A stretch of DNA of 64,000 nt from Coremacera marginata (lineage: Eukaryota; Arthropoda; Insecta; Diptera; Sciomyzidae): the NCBI GenBank assembly GCA_914767935.1, contig OU612045.1, positions 43,150,080-43,214,079 of the forward strand, given 5' to 3'. This document shows, in pieces, positions 1 to 11,066 of the stretch (position 1 is its first letter; each line of letters begins with the position of its first letter). The notes under the pieces were generated by a model. It made no database searches, was not told where the DNA came from, and worked only from the letters and a program-made list of their open reading frames with translations. A program made the position numbers and the translations under genes.

Positions 1-1060
1 AGAACATTTTTCTGTATTCCGAAAACACAATGAACGCAAATTGGCGCAATAACTTTTACGGATTAATTAATGCTTTGCTTTTTTTAAGGGTTTATAAATC
101 TTATATTTCTTATAAAATTTGCTTTATCTGTACGCAATAAAATAAAAAAAAATACCTTTCGAAAATTCTCTTCACTTCTTCACGAATTCAAAGAAAACAC
201 GATGCTGTAAAACAAACATGCGGTTTCGAATGTTTCACCAAAAATGAAAACATACTGATAATCCTAGAGGAACATAAACAGACTCGCGTTGCATCCCGCT
301 TACAATTCTGCATTACAATATCATCGACAACAATTTGTTACCTACGGGTTCTTACTATGATTTTCTCTGTATTCACTGACTTCACAGAGAGTTCAAATTG
401 TTTTAACCAATGTTTAACCATAGTTGTCTACTCAGAGTTACATCAACCATATGTATGTATGTAATATGACATTTCTATGCTATTTTCTAAATTTTAATAT
501 GTTTTGATACGTATATTAGTTAAAAATTAGTTTTTTTCGAAATTTTTTTGAATTAATTTATTAAAAAAAAAAAACAAATGGCCATCTGATCAATTGTGTT
601 GTGTGTGTTTGCACACTCAATTGCAAAATTGATCTAAAAAAAAAATGTAATTTGTAACGCGAAATTCTAAGAAATTTGCACTCATAATTGAAATTTGGTA
701 GTTTAAATCGATTGATTTTATCTTCACACGCGCACAACTCGGTAACGGTTAAGTTGGTGGGGTATGCCGTTGACTTTTGATAGTTGATAGTTTTTTATTG
801 GTATGCAGTTGTTGGTATGTTGTTGGTATGCAGTTAGAAAGCTGTTTTTATTGCCTTCATAATGAGCTATTAAAATAAGTTTTATGTAAGTTAGTTTTTC
901 TGCTAGAAACAATAACGTAAACCAATGTTGTGAAATATTAATTAACCCTGTAGCTCCTAAGATTGTGAAAATAGACCCCCCTCCATACGATTTTTTGCTC
1001 AACTTAACATAACCTTTCAGCTCCTTAAATAGTTGCACTCAATTGCGGGACACCCTGTAT
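1..1060. other. AT-rich intergenic DNA, no gene recognised
   Basis: Low-complexity AT-rich sequence with poly-A/T runs. The longest open frame (724-1038, minus, 104 codons) resembles no family I know and has no promoter or codon signature. The text around 1046-1060 contains ACACCCTGTATA, a motif often seen at ends of Tc1/mariner-type elements, so this segment may hold a decayed element. No boundary can be fixed. Confidence 0.5.
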
Positions 1061-1686
1061 AAAAACTGTATAAGACTGGCCACTTTTAGGCCGGTAGACC
1101 ATAGATTTCTTTTGCAAATTTGAAAACAAAAGAAAAATACCCATTTTTTGGTTTTTTAGGGCGCTCCACAAAATCGAATTTTTTATTTTAATAACTGAAA
1201 GTGGTCAATCTCTAGAGAGAAAGATATTTTTTGTCAAATCGAAAATAACTTAATCCATTTGATTAAAAATATTAGGGCTGTTCACAATCAGGTGCAAATG
1301 GTCTTGCATCATAGCATTTGCAAAATGGTAGAGTATATTTTTACTCTACACTAACAAAATATACAGAGATGCATTTACTACGCTTGTGTAAATCTGCAAC
1401 ACTTAAAACCCATGGTATATATTTACTATACACATGAAATACTGAACTTTAAGCTAAATGAAAAAAAAAATAAAAAAACACAGGTGCGTCGTTGGACACA
1501 CGAGAGAAGCGAAGCTTTTTGCAGTTACATAGATTTGATAGCTTAATAAGTTTTTCTTGTAAGTAAATTAACTTTTAAATTCAAAAATTTAAAATAACAT
1601 AAAATAAATTACATATATACAGAAAACATATTTACTGCTAATTTTTTTATTGTTGTATGTCAAATTTCCACGTCAATTACATATAC

Positions 1687-1861
1687 CATAGAGTATAAAT
1701 TATTATCTAGAGATTGCATCAACTCTGCTAAATCTCTGGCATGTGTTAACAGAGGTTAACAGAGTTTTTTTCTTCATGTTTTTAAGTGAAAGAACTCTGT
1801 TAACACATGCCAGAGATTTAGCGAGTTGATGCAATCTCTAGATAATAATTTACACTCTATG
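1687..1861. repeat. Foldback (palindromic) element, about 175 bp
   Basis: Two arms of about 63 bp (1691-1754 and 1795-1857) are almost perfect reverse complements, for instance ATCTAGAGATTGCATCAACT on the left against its complement at 1832-1850. The match extends outward through CATAGAGT/ACTCTATG. The spacer of about 40 bp is T-rich. The transcript or single strand would form one long hairpin. This is the shape of a non-autonomous foldback element or MITE. No target duplication could be fixed and no coding capacity is present. Confidence 0.85.
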
Positions 1862-2052
1862 CCAACAGCACCACAAACGCATTCACAGTACAAAAAAACC
1901 GATGCTGGAGACATCTTGTGGCAAATAAAAGCAAATTTTTGATAGTAGTAGCATAGCAAATACTCAATCCTTTATCTATTGATTGATGGTACGATCTACT
2001 GCAGCATAGCTTCTGTTATTATTAGTATTGAATTAACAACCTTTTCTATCAC

Positions 2053-2128
2053 GTCTTTGTGGCCTAGTGGAAAGTGCATTGGACTCTTGTTTAAGAGGAC
2101 GTGGGTTCTCGATCCCCACGGGCAGGCC
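2053..2128 (+). repeat. tRNA-like sequence, probable SINE head
   Basis: The segment has an A-box-like block TGGCCTAGTGG and a B-box-like block GGTTCTCGATCC at the usual distance, plus a GTGGG/CCCAC pair matching a T-stem. The T-loop is 9 instead of 7 nt and the acceptor ends do not pair. It is therefore a tRNA-derived pseudo-sequence or SINE promoter, not a working tRNA gene. It differs from the SINE family at 20.9, 36.7, 43.5 and 45.9 kb. Confidence 0.5.
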
Positions 2129-2329
2129 AAAAATATTTTTAGTATTTAATATTAAAGTATTAAATTTTCTTGTTGTAATAAGCACTAGCAACAAAGAAAC
2201 CATCAAATTTCCAAGAAAAAATCTGTCGAAAATTTTTCAGATTTCACTCCAAGCAAATCACAGAACGAGGAGTAAAAAGCTTCGCTTCAAAATAAAAATC
2301 AGAGGTATGGAAAATATGTAAATAAAAAA

Positions 2330-3180
2330 ACGGATTAAACGGGAGAAACCCAATAAAAAATTCATTAAAGAGTCAGTAGTGAGCTATCAGTGAGCCATTC
2401 TTTGCAACAAGTATTGTAAAATAAACCGAAAAAGACCGCTCACGATTGATGGCAAATTTTTACAATTGCATAATTTTGCAGTGTCAAATACTCAATATTG
2501 TGAATAGCCCTATTGTAAAACAGTAACAAATTGAATTTGTTGATTTGAAAAAAGTTTATTTTATTTGTTTGAAAACACTTTTATCAGCTTGATATCAACT
2601 TATTCATGGTAACAAAATCGTTAATCAGTTGGAATAAAATTTTATCATTTTTATAAATAAATCTAACAAACTAACTTTGTTTTCTTGATAAATTGATATG
2701 TTTGAGTCAACTGGAAAAAATTTCAATTTCGCAATAATAAATCAATTATCAATTTCAAAAACATTTGATCATTACAGCAAAAAAAAAGGATTAGTATTTC
2801 GGTGGCGTTATTGTTCTACTGAATTGTGCAAAAAATTCTGGTCGAGTGAATAATGCATGCTGTGCGAATTAAATTTTATCAATTAATATCATAAATAAGA
2901 ATAAATTATTGAAGTGATTAAATAATAGAAAAGTAAATAGTGATAGTTAAAAGTTGATGCAGTGTAACTTTAAGTGAAGCTATCAAGGCCAATAAAACTG
3001 ATTGCATCACTTTAATCCGTTATTAAAAGCGACCAATAAAACATTTTTGTTAAAGTTCAAGCTTATAAAAATTCTGCAAATGGTCTAAAGCCCTGAACAA
3101 TAAAATGTGCCACGCGATCAATAAACTATTTTTTCATGTTGAAATATTCTTTATTCATACTGACAAATTTTTTTTATATG
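2330..3180. other. AT-rich intergenic DNA, nothing recognised
   Basis: No open frame of note, no RNA-gene signature and no clear repeat boundary. AT-rich with scattered short homopolymers. Confidence 0.5.
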
Positions 3181-3187
3181 TCACTCC

Positions 3188-3417
3188 CATGGTATAATGA
3201 TTTACAAGGTAGGAGTGACAGTTCTGTTGGCGATTTGGAGTTGTCAAAACACATTGAAAAAGAGAAAACGAAGAAGCAGTAAAACAGATGAAAAATTAAA
3301 CTTTGTATTGATTTGACAACTCCCGATCGCCACTCGTGAGAAAAAAGATAGTTGTCAAGGCTACCTTGTAAGTTATTGTATCATGGTCACTCCTACCTTG
3401 TAAATCATTATACCATG
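3188..3417. mobile_element. MITE with perfect 32 bp terminal inverted repeats
   Basis: The ends 3188-3219 and 3386-3417 are exact reverse complements over 32 bp (outer part CATGGTATAATGATTTACAA). A second, imperfect copy of the right end lies just inside it (3361-3385), so that end is doubled. There is no coding capacity. The terminal sequence is shared with the nested element at 7687-8090, showing a family of non-autonomous DNA elements. Confidence 0.8.
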
Positions 3418-3706
3418 ATGAGCGCATTTTTAGCTTACTCTCTGCAAATTTTGCAACTTGAGAATTTCTGCAAAAAAGTACGGGAACACACCAATTAATT
3501 TTTTTCAAATTAATGATAACTAACAAGAGGATGGTATCTTTATGACACATCCAAAATTTTGTACTGCCTACATCAAGGAGTAGTGAATGTCAAACTGCTG
3601 ATACAAATTTCGAATATAACGTATAAAAAAATCATCTAACAGGGTGGTAAATATATAATTTAAATGTTTAACCACTTGAAAGACGCTATAGAAGCTTTGA
3701 AATCCT

Positions 3707-4955
3707 CATTTTGTATTCCTAACGAAGCATTCAACGAACGATGGCTACGCAAACGCTGTTGAATTCGAACTGAAATATGTATTTCGAACGAAACTTATTG
3801 TTAACTCGTTCGACAAGCTTGTCTTTCCTGCGTATACTCAAACTGTTATACACAAGCAGTTGTCAAATGGGGCGTGCCATATCAAACACAAGAAGTTGCG
3901 GGATTCCCAAACGCCTCAACGATTATTGTCGCTGTAGTTAACTAGCGAAAACTGTCATATACTATGAAACTTTGTACAACTATTATTACAACAACAACTA
4001 TTATTATCGTTAACTTTTTGGGAACCCTGCTATAGGGAAGTTTTTTGTATTATTTACTTACTTCAAAGATTTTTTATATAAGTTGCTTTGTTTCTTATAT
4101 GTTGGCAGTGCCTTTTTTCGGTTTGTGTATTCAATAAATATACTTTGAGCAATTAAGTGGTTTGTGGAATTGTTTACATTATAATTGGTTTTAGTGATTG
4201 AGTTGCCTTAAGTGATCAAAAAAAAAACGTATGCAGCTATTGCAGCTTATATTTTTATTTTTTGTATTTCAAGTGCTTCACAGCCTTCAGACAGACACTG
4301 GACAGGGTCAAGTATATATTTATATATATCATAATCACCTTAAGGTTCAGAATTTTAAATTTTTTAACCATTCTATTGACGACTGCAACCACAACGATAG
4401 CATAAAAGTGTTCGTTTGGTTTGGCGTTCGGATTTCTGGTTTCAGTAACGACCTAGACACATTGATTGCGGCTGCAACGACAAGCTGTTAAATTAGGAAC
4501 CATGCAATATTGGCGACAAAGCCGCAGCGGCAAGGGCGGCATTACACCAGTTTCCCTCCATAACGACCTAGACATATTGATTGCGGCTGCAACCACAAGC
4601 TGTCAAATTAGGAACGATTCTATATCGACAACAAAGCCGCTGCGGCAAGGGCCAGTTTATCTCCATAAGAAAAACATGTAAAAAAATTTTGACAGAAGCC
4701 GCACGGCCGCAGCCGCTGTCAATGTGTCTAGGCTATAAAAAAACACATGTAAAAAATGTTGACAGATGCCGCATGGCCGCAGCCGCATTCAATGTGTCTA
4801 GGCTATAATCGTTAGAAATACATATTGCAAATATGTACCTGTCAGCTGGCTGATCAGCTGTTATCGTTGTTCTATTCTGTTCGAATTACAAATTTCAAAA
4901 ACACGAACGAACACTATTTTGAACGAAACGATTGATCGGATAGGAATACAAAATG
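3707..4955. mobile_element. Non-autonomous DNA element with 15 bp inverted ends
   Basis: CATTTTGTATTCCTA at 3707-3721 recurs exactly inverted at 4941-4955. GAACGAAAC blocks occur close to both ends. The interior has no gene but holds a nested array of G+C-richer repeats (4440-4808). The superfamily is not clear from the ends. Confidence 0.55.
4440..4808. repeat. Paired tandem and inverted repeats with CCTAGACA core
   Basis: A unit starting CCTAGACACATTGATTGCGG occurs at about 4451 and again about 115 bp later. The reverse-complement version, ending AATGTGTCTAGGCTATA, occurs at about 4719 and 4787, 68 bp apart. The four blocks form two direct pairs facing each other, so the segment is a foldback structure. 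The short open frames here are by-products of the repeat. Confidence 0.7.
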
Positions 4956-5379
4956 AAGTCGATAATTAGAATTGATATGAGAAAATAAATATTTTTCGAT
5001 ATTATCGAGTTATATGGGACTATTTTCTCAATAGTATACGGCGATCTTTGCTACTTTACTAAAGAAAATGTGAGTTCACTAAATAGGTGACCTAACATTT
5101 AACGAGAAAGTTCTCAGACAAGTGAGCTGCATTTCAGGACTATACATATCATTTTGAGAATTTATTCACTAGGAGCTTTCGTGTGAAGAATTTTCTCAGG
5201 CCTAGAGATCCATCTCAATGAACGAGATCTTACTAACGACTAAAACATTTTTTGTGCTTATGACAACGAGAAATTGCTCAAAAAAATTGAGTGTAAAGCA
5301 AATTCTCACTTTTATGCATGAGACTCAATATTTTCTTAAAAGATTTATGCTTGGATTGCAACATGAGGGCGAGCATTAT

Positions 5380-5800
5380 AATCATGAAAAATAACTCATT
5401 AGTTTCTTAAGCATATTCTAGTCGTTTTTGCTTCAATGCTTGATTCAATTCTATCAGTTGTTGACGATACCATCCCCGTCTGGTCGCACCAAATGCACTG
5501 CATAATTTTCTTACTGCTTGCGAGCTTTATATTTGGCCTGGGTCTATCTTCGACTTTTGCGCTTTGGATTCTCGAAATAGATCCACTTTTCATCGCCAAG
5601 TAGCTGATCAAGCAAAATTTCTGAAATGGTTTCGGCGTTTCGATGTCCCTTTCTCTCAATTTCTTAGGAACCTTTTTTTCCTTCTTTTTAGATATTTCCC
5701 AGGGCTTTTTAACGTTTGGAAACAGTTGTACCGTCGACTTTCAATGCTTCTGCGAGCTGTTTTTGCACTGATCTAAAAAACAAAGTAAAATCAAAGGTAA
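5380..5800 (-). pseudogene. Decayed mariner-type transposase fragment
   Basis: Read on the minus strand in shifting frames, the segment gives pieces typical of a Tc1/mariner transposase. A helix-turn-helix-like part reads QLAEALKVDGTTVSKRLKAL. A later part resembles the GDEKWIYFENPKRK block that carries the first catalytic Asp, followed by an IWCDQ-like strand. Several frameshifts and stops separate these pieces, so it cannot encode an active enzyme. Element ends were not found. The family call rests on motif resemblance only. Confidence 0.55.
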
Positions 5801-5949
5801 CCACTTCGATTAAAATATTTCTCGGAACGATTTGGCACCAAACACGAAAATATTCAATTCGAAGTTATTTTCACTTTGAATCAAATACTTAAAATTTTTG
5901 ACATTGAGTGGATACAAGGTCCGTGAAACAAAATCAAATAAAAAAAATA

Positions 5950-6690
5950 ATACAACTTTTTGCAGATCATTTTTTTTATTGAAATATTAGAAAAAATTTA
6001 AAAATTTTGATTTAAAAAACGTACTTATGACAATGTATGAATTTGTAAACATCTAACGCTTTAATGAAAGATTGAAATTTAAAAAGTGTTTTTTCGAGAT
6101 AAATATAGAAGGTTGTTAAATTTCCATCAGCAAGACTTTCTACTCTATATAATTGTAGCATTTGCATATGAGTTTTTCTATTTTCCATCTGTAGTCATTA
6201 AGCGATGTAAGGCGTTTTGTGAAGCTATTCCGGACATCTAAAAAGTGGTTTTTTTCTTCTATTGCCGGTCTTGTCCTTAAATCTAATAGTTGTACGTAGT
6301 ATGGAATTGAAAAGTGTTGTTATAATACAGTCTTCCGAATCTGTACAAAAAATTTCATTTAAAATAAGTTGGTATATTTTACTTTTTATAAAAACCCTTT
6401 TTGTCGTTGCTTTTGCAAGGCGAAAATGTTCAACAGCTGTTGTGGATTTCTAAAATTCAGTTCGGTCTTTGTTCGGAAACAAAGTCGATTTTAAGCCATA
6501 AATAAAAAAAGTTCAGAATTTCGTAGAAGTAAACATAGAGTTGTAATCATAATCGTACCAAAATTGCTGATCCCGAATTTGCAACTTTTTTTTGGCTGAG
6601 CAACCTTAGATGCCTCTGGCGTGTACTGAAAGTCTTTTGCTTTTTATTGGAAACGGCATCCCAATAAAAGGAATATTTTTAGTTCTGTTT
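5950..6690. other. AT-rich segment without recognised gene
   Basis: Only short open frames with no family resemblance. It may be part of the same old element as the neighbouring small open frame on its right. Confidence 0.4.
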
Positions 6691-6919
6691 TTAATGCCAA
6701 TGATATAGATTCAGCAATCCCAGAATAACAGCCGTTGGTGTTTGTTTCTTCAATAGGTTATTTTGGTTGTTTTTGTCATTTGCACCTGCTATTCGTATAC
6801 TTCGAATAAAACTTTCAAATCGGATTTTTTTTCTTCTTTTAGTGGAATGAAGTAGAAATCCTTTTAAAGACAATAATTGAGAAAATTCAGTTTGTTTAAA
6901 TAAAGTTGTTTATTCACAG

Positions 6920-7252
6920 TTAAATGATTGCCTTTATTTCATAATCACTCGGAAAGATTGAAGTAATCTCCTCGACTATTCCGAGATAATTGGCAGTCCT
7001 ATTAACAATGTTATTGCAGTTTGCTTCTTCGACGATCAGCTTTAAAAGTTCTTTAATGTGATTTTCTAATAAAAACGATCTATTTTCATAAAATTTTAAC
7101 AAAACCTTTCCTTTTGTTGATTCTTTAAGTAATTGGAAAATATTCTGTAAATATTTTTCACCGTTTTCTTCCAAATTTGTTACTTCTTCCATACTATTGA
7201 CAACTATTGTGTCCAAATTCATTAAAATATTAAATATTTTTTTAATCTTCAC
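6920..7252 (-). CDS. Unrecognised small open reading frame
   Basis: This frame of 110 codons has a lysine- and glutamate-rich composition and a predicted helical character. Near its end is the phrase EEITSIFPSDYE, which resembles an EI-x-x-IFPSE motif I associate with multicopy, probably transposon-borne insect proteins. There is no clear promoter. A minus-strand frame continues further left at 6691-6873. It could be one exon of a decayed mobile-element gene or chance. I would not treat it as a host gene without expression evidence. Confidence 0.2.
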   Translation of the reverse strand: MKIKKIFNILMNLDTIVVNSMEEVTNLEENGEKYLQNIFQLLKESTKGKVLLKFYENRSFLLENHIKELLKLIVEEANCNNIVNRTANYLGIVEEITSIFPSDYEIKAII

Positions 7253-7524
7253 CTATTGGCACATACAATAAGTATTTGCATGCACAAACTAAAGCGAGAC
7301 TACTTTCAGCAATTTTGATAAGAAAATAAATATAATTTCAATCAAGCCAAATAGCATGCAGAAATTTATTGTTACTCCTTAGGAAGAAAGATATAGCAAA
7401 AAAAATAATTGAATGTTTGCTTAACTGTTATTAAAACGATTGTGACGAAATTATGCTGAGTACATACGTATAAAAATATGCATCCAATTTCAAATTGTAG
7501 TGTCTTTCACTTAACGACAAATAT

Positions 7525-8468
7525 TAGGTTTGTTCACTAATAAAAAATTTGTACAAATTATAACAAATTGCTACATGTCTTTACTGGTAAAGCGTTCACA
7601 TACTCGAAAAACTTGCAACGAGAGAAGACAATGAGAGCATAAAAAAGTGAGAGAGAAAAAAATAGCTAAATTTCTACTTGCAAGAACCATGGCAGAATTA
7701 TAAGGTAGGGTCGACTCGGAGAGGAATGGAGTAGAAAGCAGAATAAAGCGAGATTGGTGTCAAAATCAGCTGTTCATCGCGAATTTCTTTATGCTCACGT
7801 TTCGCAGTTGTTTTTAGGTTAAAACTGTTACAAGTTTTTTTTTGGAATTTTAAGACTTCTTTCACATTTTATAGTGTTTATTACAATTTTTTTATAATAT
7901 TTTCACTCAAATTAGCACAAATTTAACACTCGCGACCGCACTCTTGCAACTTGGAAACATAAAATATTTTCTTCATTTGCAATTTCTACGAAATTCGTCG
8001 TTTTGACATAAATGTTCCTTCTCATTATCCACTCTCGTTGACGCGTGAGAGCACTCAGCGAAGCGGCCCTACCTTATCATTGTATCATGGCAAGAACTTG
8101 CAGCTAACGAAAAAAATTGTCAAAAAAAAACGAGCTGTCAAAAGTTATTTCTTGTCGATTTTCTATTAAAATGGACGGAAGAAGAAAAATTTGTGCATAA
8201 AAGACTTTGACAAACAATTTAAATTTATTTTGTATGCCTCCATTATGAAATATTTCAATTTTCAAATATTTTAAAAGAACTCGAATTTACAAAATTTTTT
8301 TTTCTTCAAAAATGCTGTCGTTCGAACAGCAGTTAGCTTGCAAGTTTCTAATAGTTTTCTGTTCACGTACTTTCTTACTATTTTTCTCCTTGTGTTGAGG
8401 AAAGAAGTCTTCAATTCTCCTTTTGCTCTCTCTCTGCTAGTAAAGTACGTGAACAGACAGACCTATTA
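7525..8468. mobile_element. Long non-autonomous element with inverted ends, copy A
   Basis: The left end (AGGTTTGTTCACTAAT, about 7529) mirrors the right end, which reads GTACGTGAACAGACAGACCT around 8445-8465. Inside, the left side has ACTTGCAACGAGAGAAGACA-type text and the right side the inverse AGCTTGCAAGTTTC. The same layout recurs in copy B at 8608-9170, so this is a repeat family. A second MITE sits inside it (7687-8090). No transposase frame is present. Confidence 0.6.
7687..8090. mobile_element. MITE nested inside the larger element
   Basis: The ends CCATGGCAGAATTATAAGG (7687) and the inverted match CCTTATCATTGTATCATGG (8072-8090) define an element of about 404 bp. The bases CAAGAA lie immediately outside on both sides (7681-7686 and 8091-8096), as expected for a target-site duplication. 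The ends are related to those of the MITE at 3188-3417. It has no coding capacity. Confidence 0.65.
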
Positions 8469-8607
8469 GTTACTTCGTTTTCACTACTGATAACATCAAA
8501 TTTAAGCAATGGAATTTTTTAACTTAATTTGGAAGTGAATACACTTTAATGAATAATAACTAAAGTGGATCGTCATTGTTTTGAAGTTTTAAAACTTGAA
8601 GATAAAA

Positions 8608-9170
8608 ATAGGTCTTCACAAGATTTCACCCACAAGATTTAACAATTTGTATAAATTTTACAAATTGTTACAAGAAATTCGTTCGCTTACCCAAAACACT
8701 TGCAAGTGAGAAAGATAATAAGAGAGTACGATTTTTCTCTTCAGTGCAGTTTTGAAAAGTTTTTGCTGGCTGATTTTCTACTTGCAAGAATTTTCATAAA
8801 ATAAAAATAAACAAACGTCTAAAACAGATGTTTTAAATGCACAAAATAAATAAAAAATGTGTAAGCAAATAAAATTATTATTTTTTTACATATTTTTAAC
8901 ATATGTACCATGAATTTGTCAAGCAAAAAATTTTACGCCTATTCTTAAATTTTAAAAATTAGCTATTTGCTGAAAGTCGTGTTTTTTTTTTTTTTTTATT
9001 TTCTTTTCAACTTTCTGACAGTTCAACATGCATTGCAAGTTTTAACAAATTTTCTGTTCGGGTACTTTTTGGATATTCATTGTTTTGCGAGAGAATTTTT
9101 TTCTTACTCTCAAAAAATTGTTACTGGTAAGTTTTTATTACTGTAAAAGTACGTGAACAGACATAATGTT
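8608..9170. mobile_element. Long non-autonomous element with inverted ends, copy B
   Basis: This copy repeats the order of copy A: a left part with ACAATTTGTATAAATTTTAC and ACTTGCAAGTGAGAAAGATA, and a right part with GCATTGCAAGTTTTAACAAA, ending in AAGTACGTGAACAGACAT. It lacks the nested MITE. The two copies lie head to tail about 140 bp apart. Confidence 0.55.
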
Positions 9171-9756
9171 TTCATATTTGATTTAAAGGTTATCAATATA
9201 AATTTTTGAAGAAGATTTTTTAAAAAGAGAACAACGTAAAATTGACATGATATTATTTAATTTTAAGTTGCGATTTTTCTCGAGTGTTTGTTTGAGCCGA
9301 GTCTTCATCTTATAATGCTTGCAATTCTGCATCTTTGAATTATTTCCTGGTTCTCCACGGTCGTTGCTAAAATCACCACTTTTAAATCGAATAAAAAAAA
9401 ACGCGATTTTCTTTAAATTAACAAAAAGTGCCGAAAATTCTCCTTTAGCACAAAATTTGACATTTTCAAAACGACAAAATGAAATATCGCTTGTACAATC
9501 ACAACCTATGACATTCAGGATTTTATTGCCTCCGAAATACCATGTATGTTATTACTGACACAAACCATATGTAGTAGCTCTGCCGTCTGTAAGTTATATC
9601 GACATTTCATATTCCCAAACCTACTCATTAGTGACAAGCGGCAAAATTTGCCAAGTAAGCAAGTATTTGAACCTACTAATCCAATTTACTCTGATAACAA
9701 AACAAATCAATGCTTTTTTTGCTTAATGCTTTATTGAAAATAAAAATTAAAATATT

Positions 9757-9762
9757 TTTATT
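9757..9762 (-). promoter_or_regulatory. Poly(A) signal of protease gene 1
   Basis: AATAAA on the minus strand, 25 bp past the stop codon at 9787. It is the nearest canonical cleavage signal for the gene at 9787-10929. Confidence 0.6.
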
Positions 9763-9786
9763 GGCTTTTGTTGATGCATTCACCAC

Positions 9787-10929
9787 TTAAACAGCTGGAG
9801 CGAAGCCAACACGGTTGTTGTTCATATCGAATTCAGTGTAGTACTTGCCAATAAAGACATCACCCAAGATCCAGAAGTTGGTACCAATGGACTCAAAGCC
9901 GGACATGCACAGGGTTTGTCCCTCACTATCAACAGTGACGATATAATCATTACCGGTCAATGTGAAAGAGGAGCCACCAATAGAGAAAGTCAGATCAGGT
10001 AAACTGCCAATGGAGTTGCAGTCAACAAAGTATTGACCATAATAGTTGGTAGCACCGATAGCATTCTGTACGGTTGTGTAGACATTATAGGGAACAGCGA
10101 TGAGACTGGTGCCGGTATCAGCGATAGCCTGGCAGCCATTGCAGACGTTCACTCCATTAACATTGGCTGAATCCACCTGGAATTGCCAATAGCCCTCGCT
10201 GGACACAGGAACATATGTGAGAGAGCCGGAATAGTGAGAAGGATCAGAGCCGCCAAAAATGAGCTCACCACCATTGTAAGAGGTGCCATCGCGTGTCAAG
10301 TAGAAGGAGAACACATTATTGTTGACCAATCCTTGTGCGTACATGTTGTAGAAAGGTGGTACCACAGAGTCTACAGCAATCGTTTGATAGCCCATGCCAA
10401 AAATGCCATCGAATTGAGCGTTGACGAATGTACTGCCAGGTTCTGAGGTGGCAACAGCAAAGACTTGATCCTGAATAGCAAGATCACCAATTGTCACAGT
10501 ATCCTGGGCCAACGAACCAGTCAAGCTACCTGTGCCATAGGCAATGGAGAATGGTTCACCATTGGGTACTGCAGTACTTGAAGCGCTTGCATCGTATTGA
10601 TTGTGGTTCTGGCAGGCAGTGTCCGACTGGGCACAATTGCTTGAAGGCACCCACAAGTTGGAAGAGCCAGTATCGAAGAGCACTTGGAATGGTTGTGGTG
10701 GTGTTCCAATCGTTATGCTGCCGTAGTAGGTGTCATCTACGTAGTTGGACAATTGTTCCGCGGTGACTTCAGCAAAACTGCCTGCATGGTATTTGCTACG
10801 CAAAACGGCCAACTCCGAGCTAACATGCTTCAGAGAACGTTTTGTTTTTGGTTTCTGCAGTGGAACTCTGACAAGTGCTGCATCTGCCAGCAAGGCCAGG
10901 CAACAAATTAGAATGGCGAATTTCAGCAT
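9787..10929 (-). CDS. Secreted cathepsin D-like aspartic protease (gene 1)
   Basis: An A1-family aspartic endopeptidase of 380 residues, expected to cut proteins at acid pH, probably in the gut lumen. Residues 1-17 form a signal peptide (hydrophobic, ending ADA), followed by a basic propeptide with the A1 pattern ELAVLRSKY. The catalytic Asp residues are D86 (DTGSSNLWVPS) and D271 (ADTGTSL), with flap Tyr Y131 (YGTGS). Cys pairs 99/106, 263/266 and 304/341 fit the three family disulphides. The stretch CMSGFESIGTNFWILGD lacks the proline-rich loop of lysosomal cathepsin D, as in known digestive enzymes of flies. The ATG at 10929 is chosen because the upstream in-frame codon at 10938 is GTG. 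The coding sequence is intronless. It is the most divergent of the five paralogues (LVNNN and NYYGQ loops differ). The digestive role is inferred from family and context. Confidence 0.95.
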   Translation of the reverse strand: MLKFAILICCLALLADAALVRVPLQKPKTKRSLKHVSSELAVLRSKYHAGSFAEVTAEQLSNYVDDTYYGSITIGTPPQPFQVLFDTGSSNLWVPSSNCAQSDTACQNHNQYDASASSTAVPNGEPFSIAYGTGSLTGSLAQDTVTIGDLAIQDQVFAVATSEPGSTFVNAQFDGIFGMGYQTIAVDSVVPPFYNMYAQGLVNNNVFSFYLTRDGTSYNGGELIFGGSDPSHYSGSLTYVPVSSEGYWQFQVDSANVNGVNVCNGCQAIADTGTSLIAVPYNVYTTVQNAIGATNYYGQYFVDCNSIGSLPDLTFSIGGSSFTLTGNDYIVTVDSEGQTLCMSGFESIGTNFWILGDVFIGKYYTEFDMNNNRVGFAPAV

Positions 10930-11014
10930 ACTGGTCACTTGGTATTTAGTTTGGTTAAACTCTGCAATAAAACTTAATTGCAGTGAATGATATTTTAATG
11001 AACGACGTTGAGGC

Positions 11015-11066
11015 TTTATATACCCAAGTGAACAATAGACAATGCAGTCAATTTTGTAGTCTTATC
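11015..11066 (-). promoter_or_regulatory. Core promoter of gene 1: TATA box and GATA site
   Basis: On the minus strand TATATAAA (11015-11022) lies about 90 bp before the start codon. A TGATAAG match (GATA factor site, 11061-11067) lies about 40 bp further upstream. GATA factors drive many midgut genes in Drosophila, which fits a digestive protease. The sequence between TATA and ATG shows no convincing leader intron, unlike genes 2-5. Confidence 0.6.

Noticed and set aside
4466..4808. Small open frames with Arg/Gln-rich products
   Set aside because: They arise from the G+C-richer tandem and inverted repeats in this segment and repeat each other's sequence.
10183..10990. Open frames opposite or offset to gene 1 (for example 10183-10446 plus, 10521-10709 minus)
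   Set aside because: They are shadows of the protease coding sequence in other frames. They have no motifs of their own and overlap a frame with clear catalytic residues. The same holds for frames inside genes 2-5.
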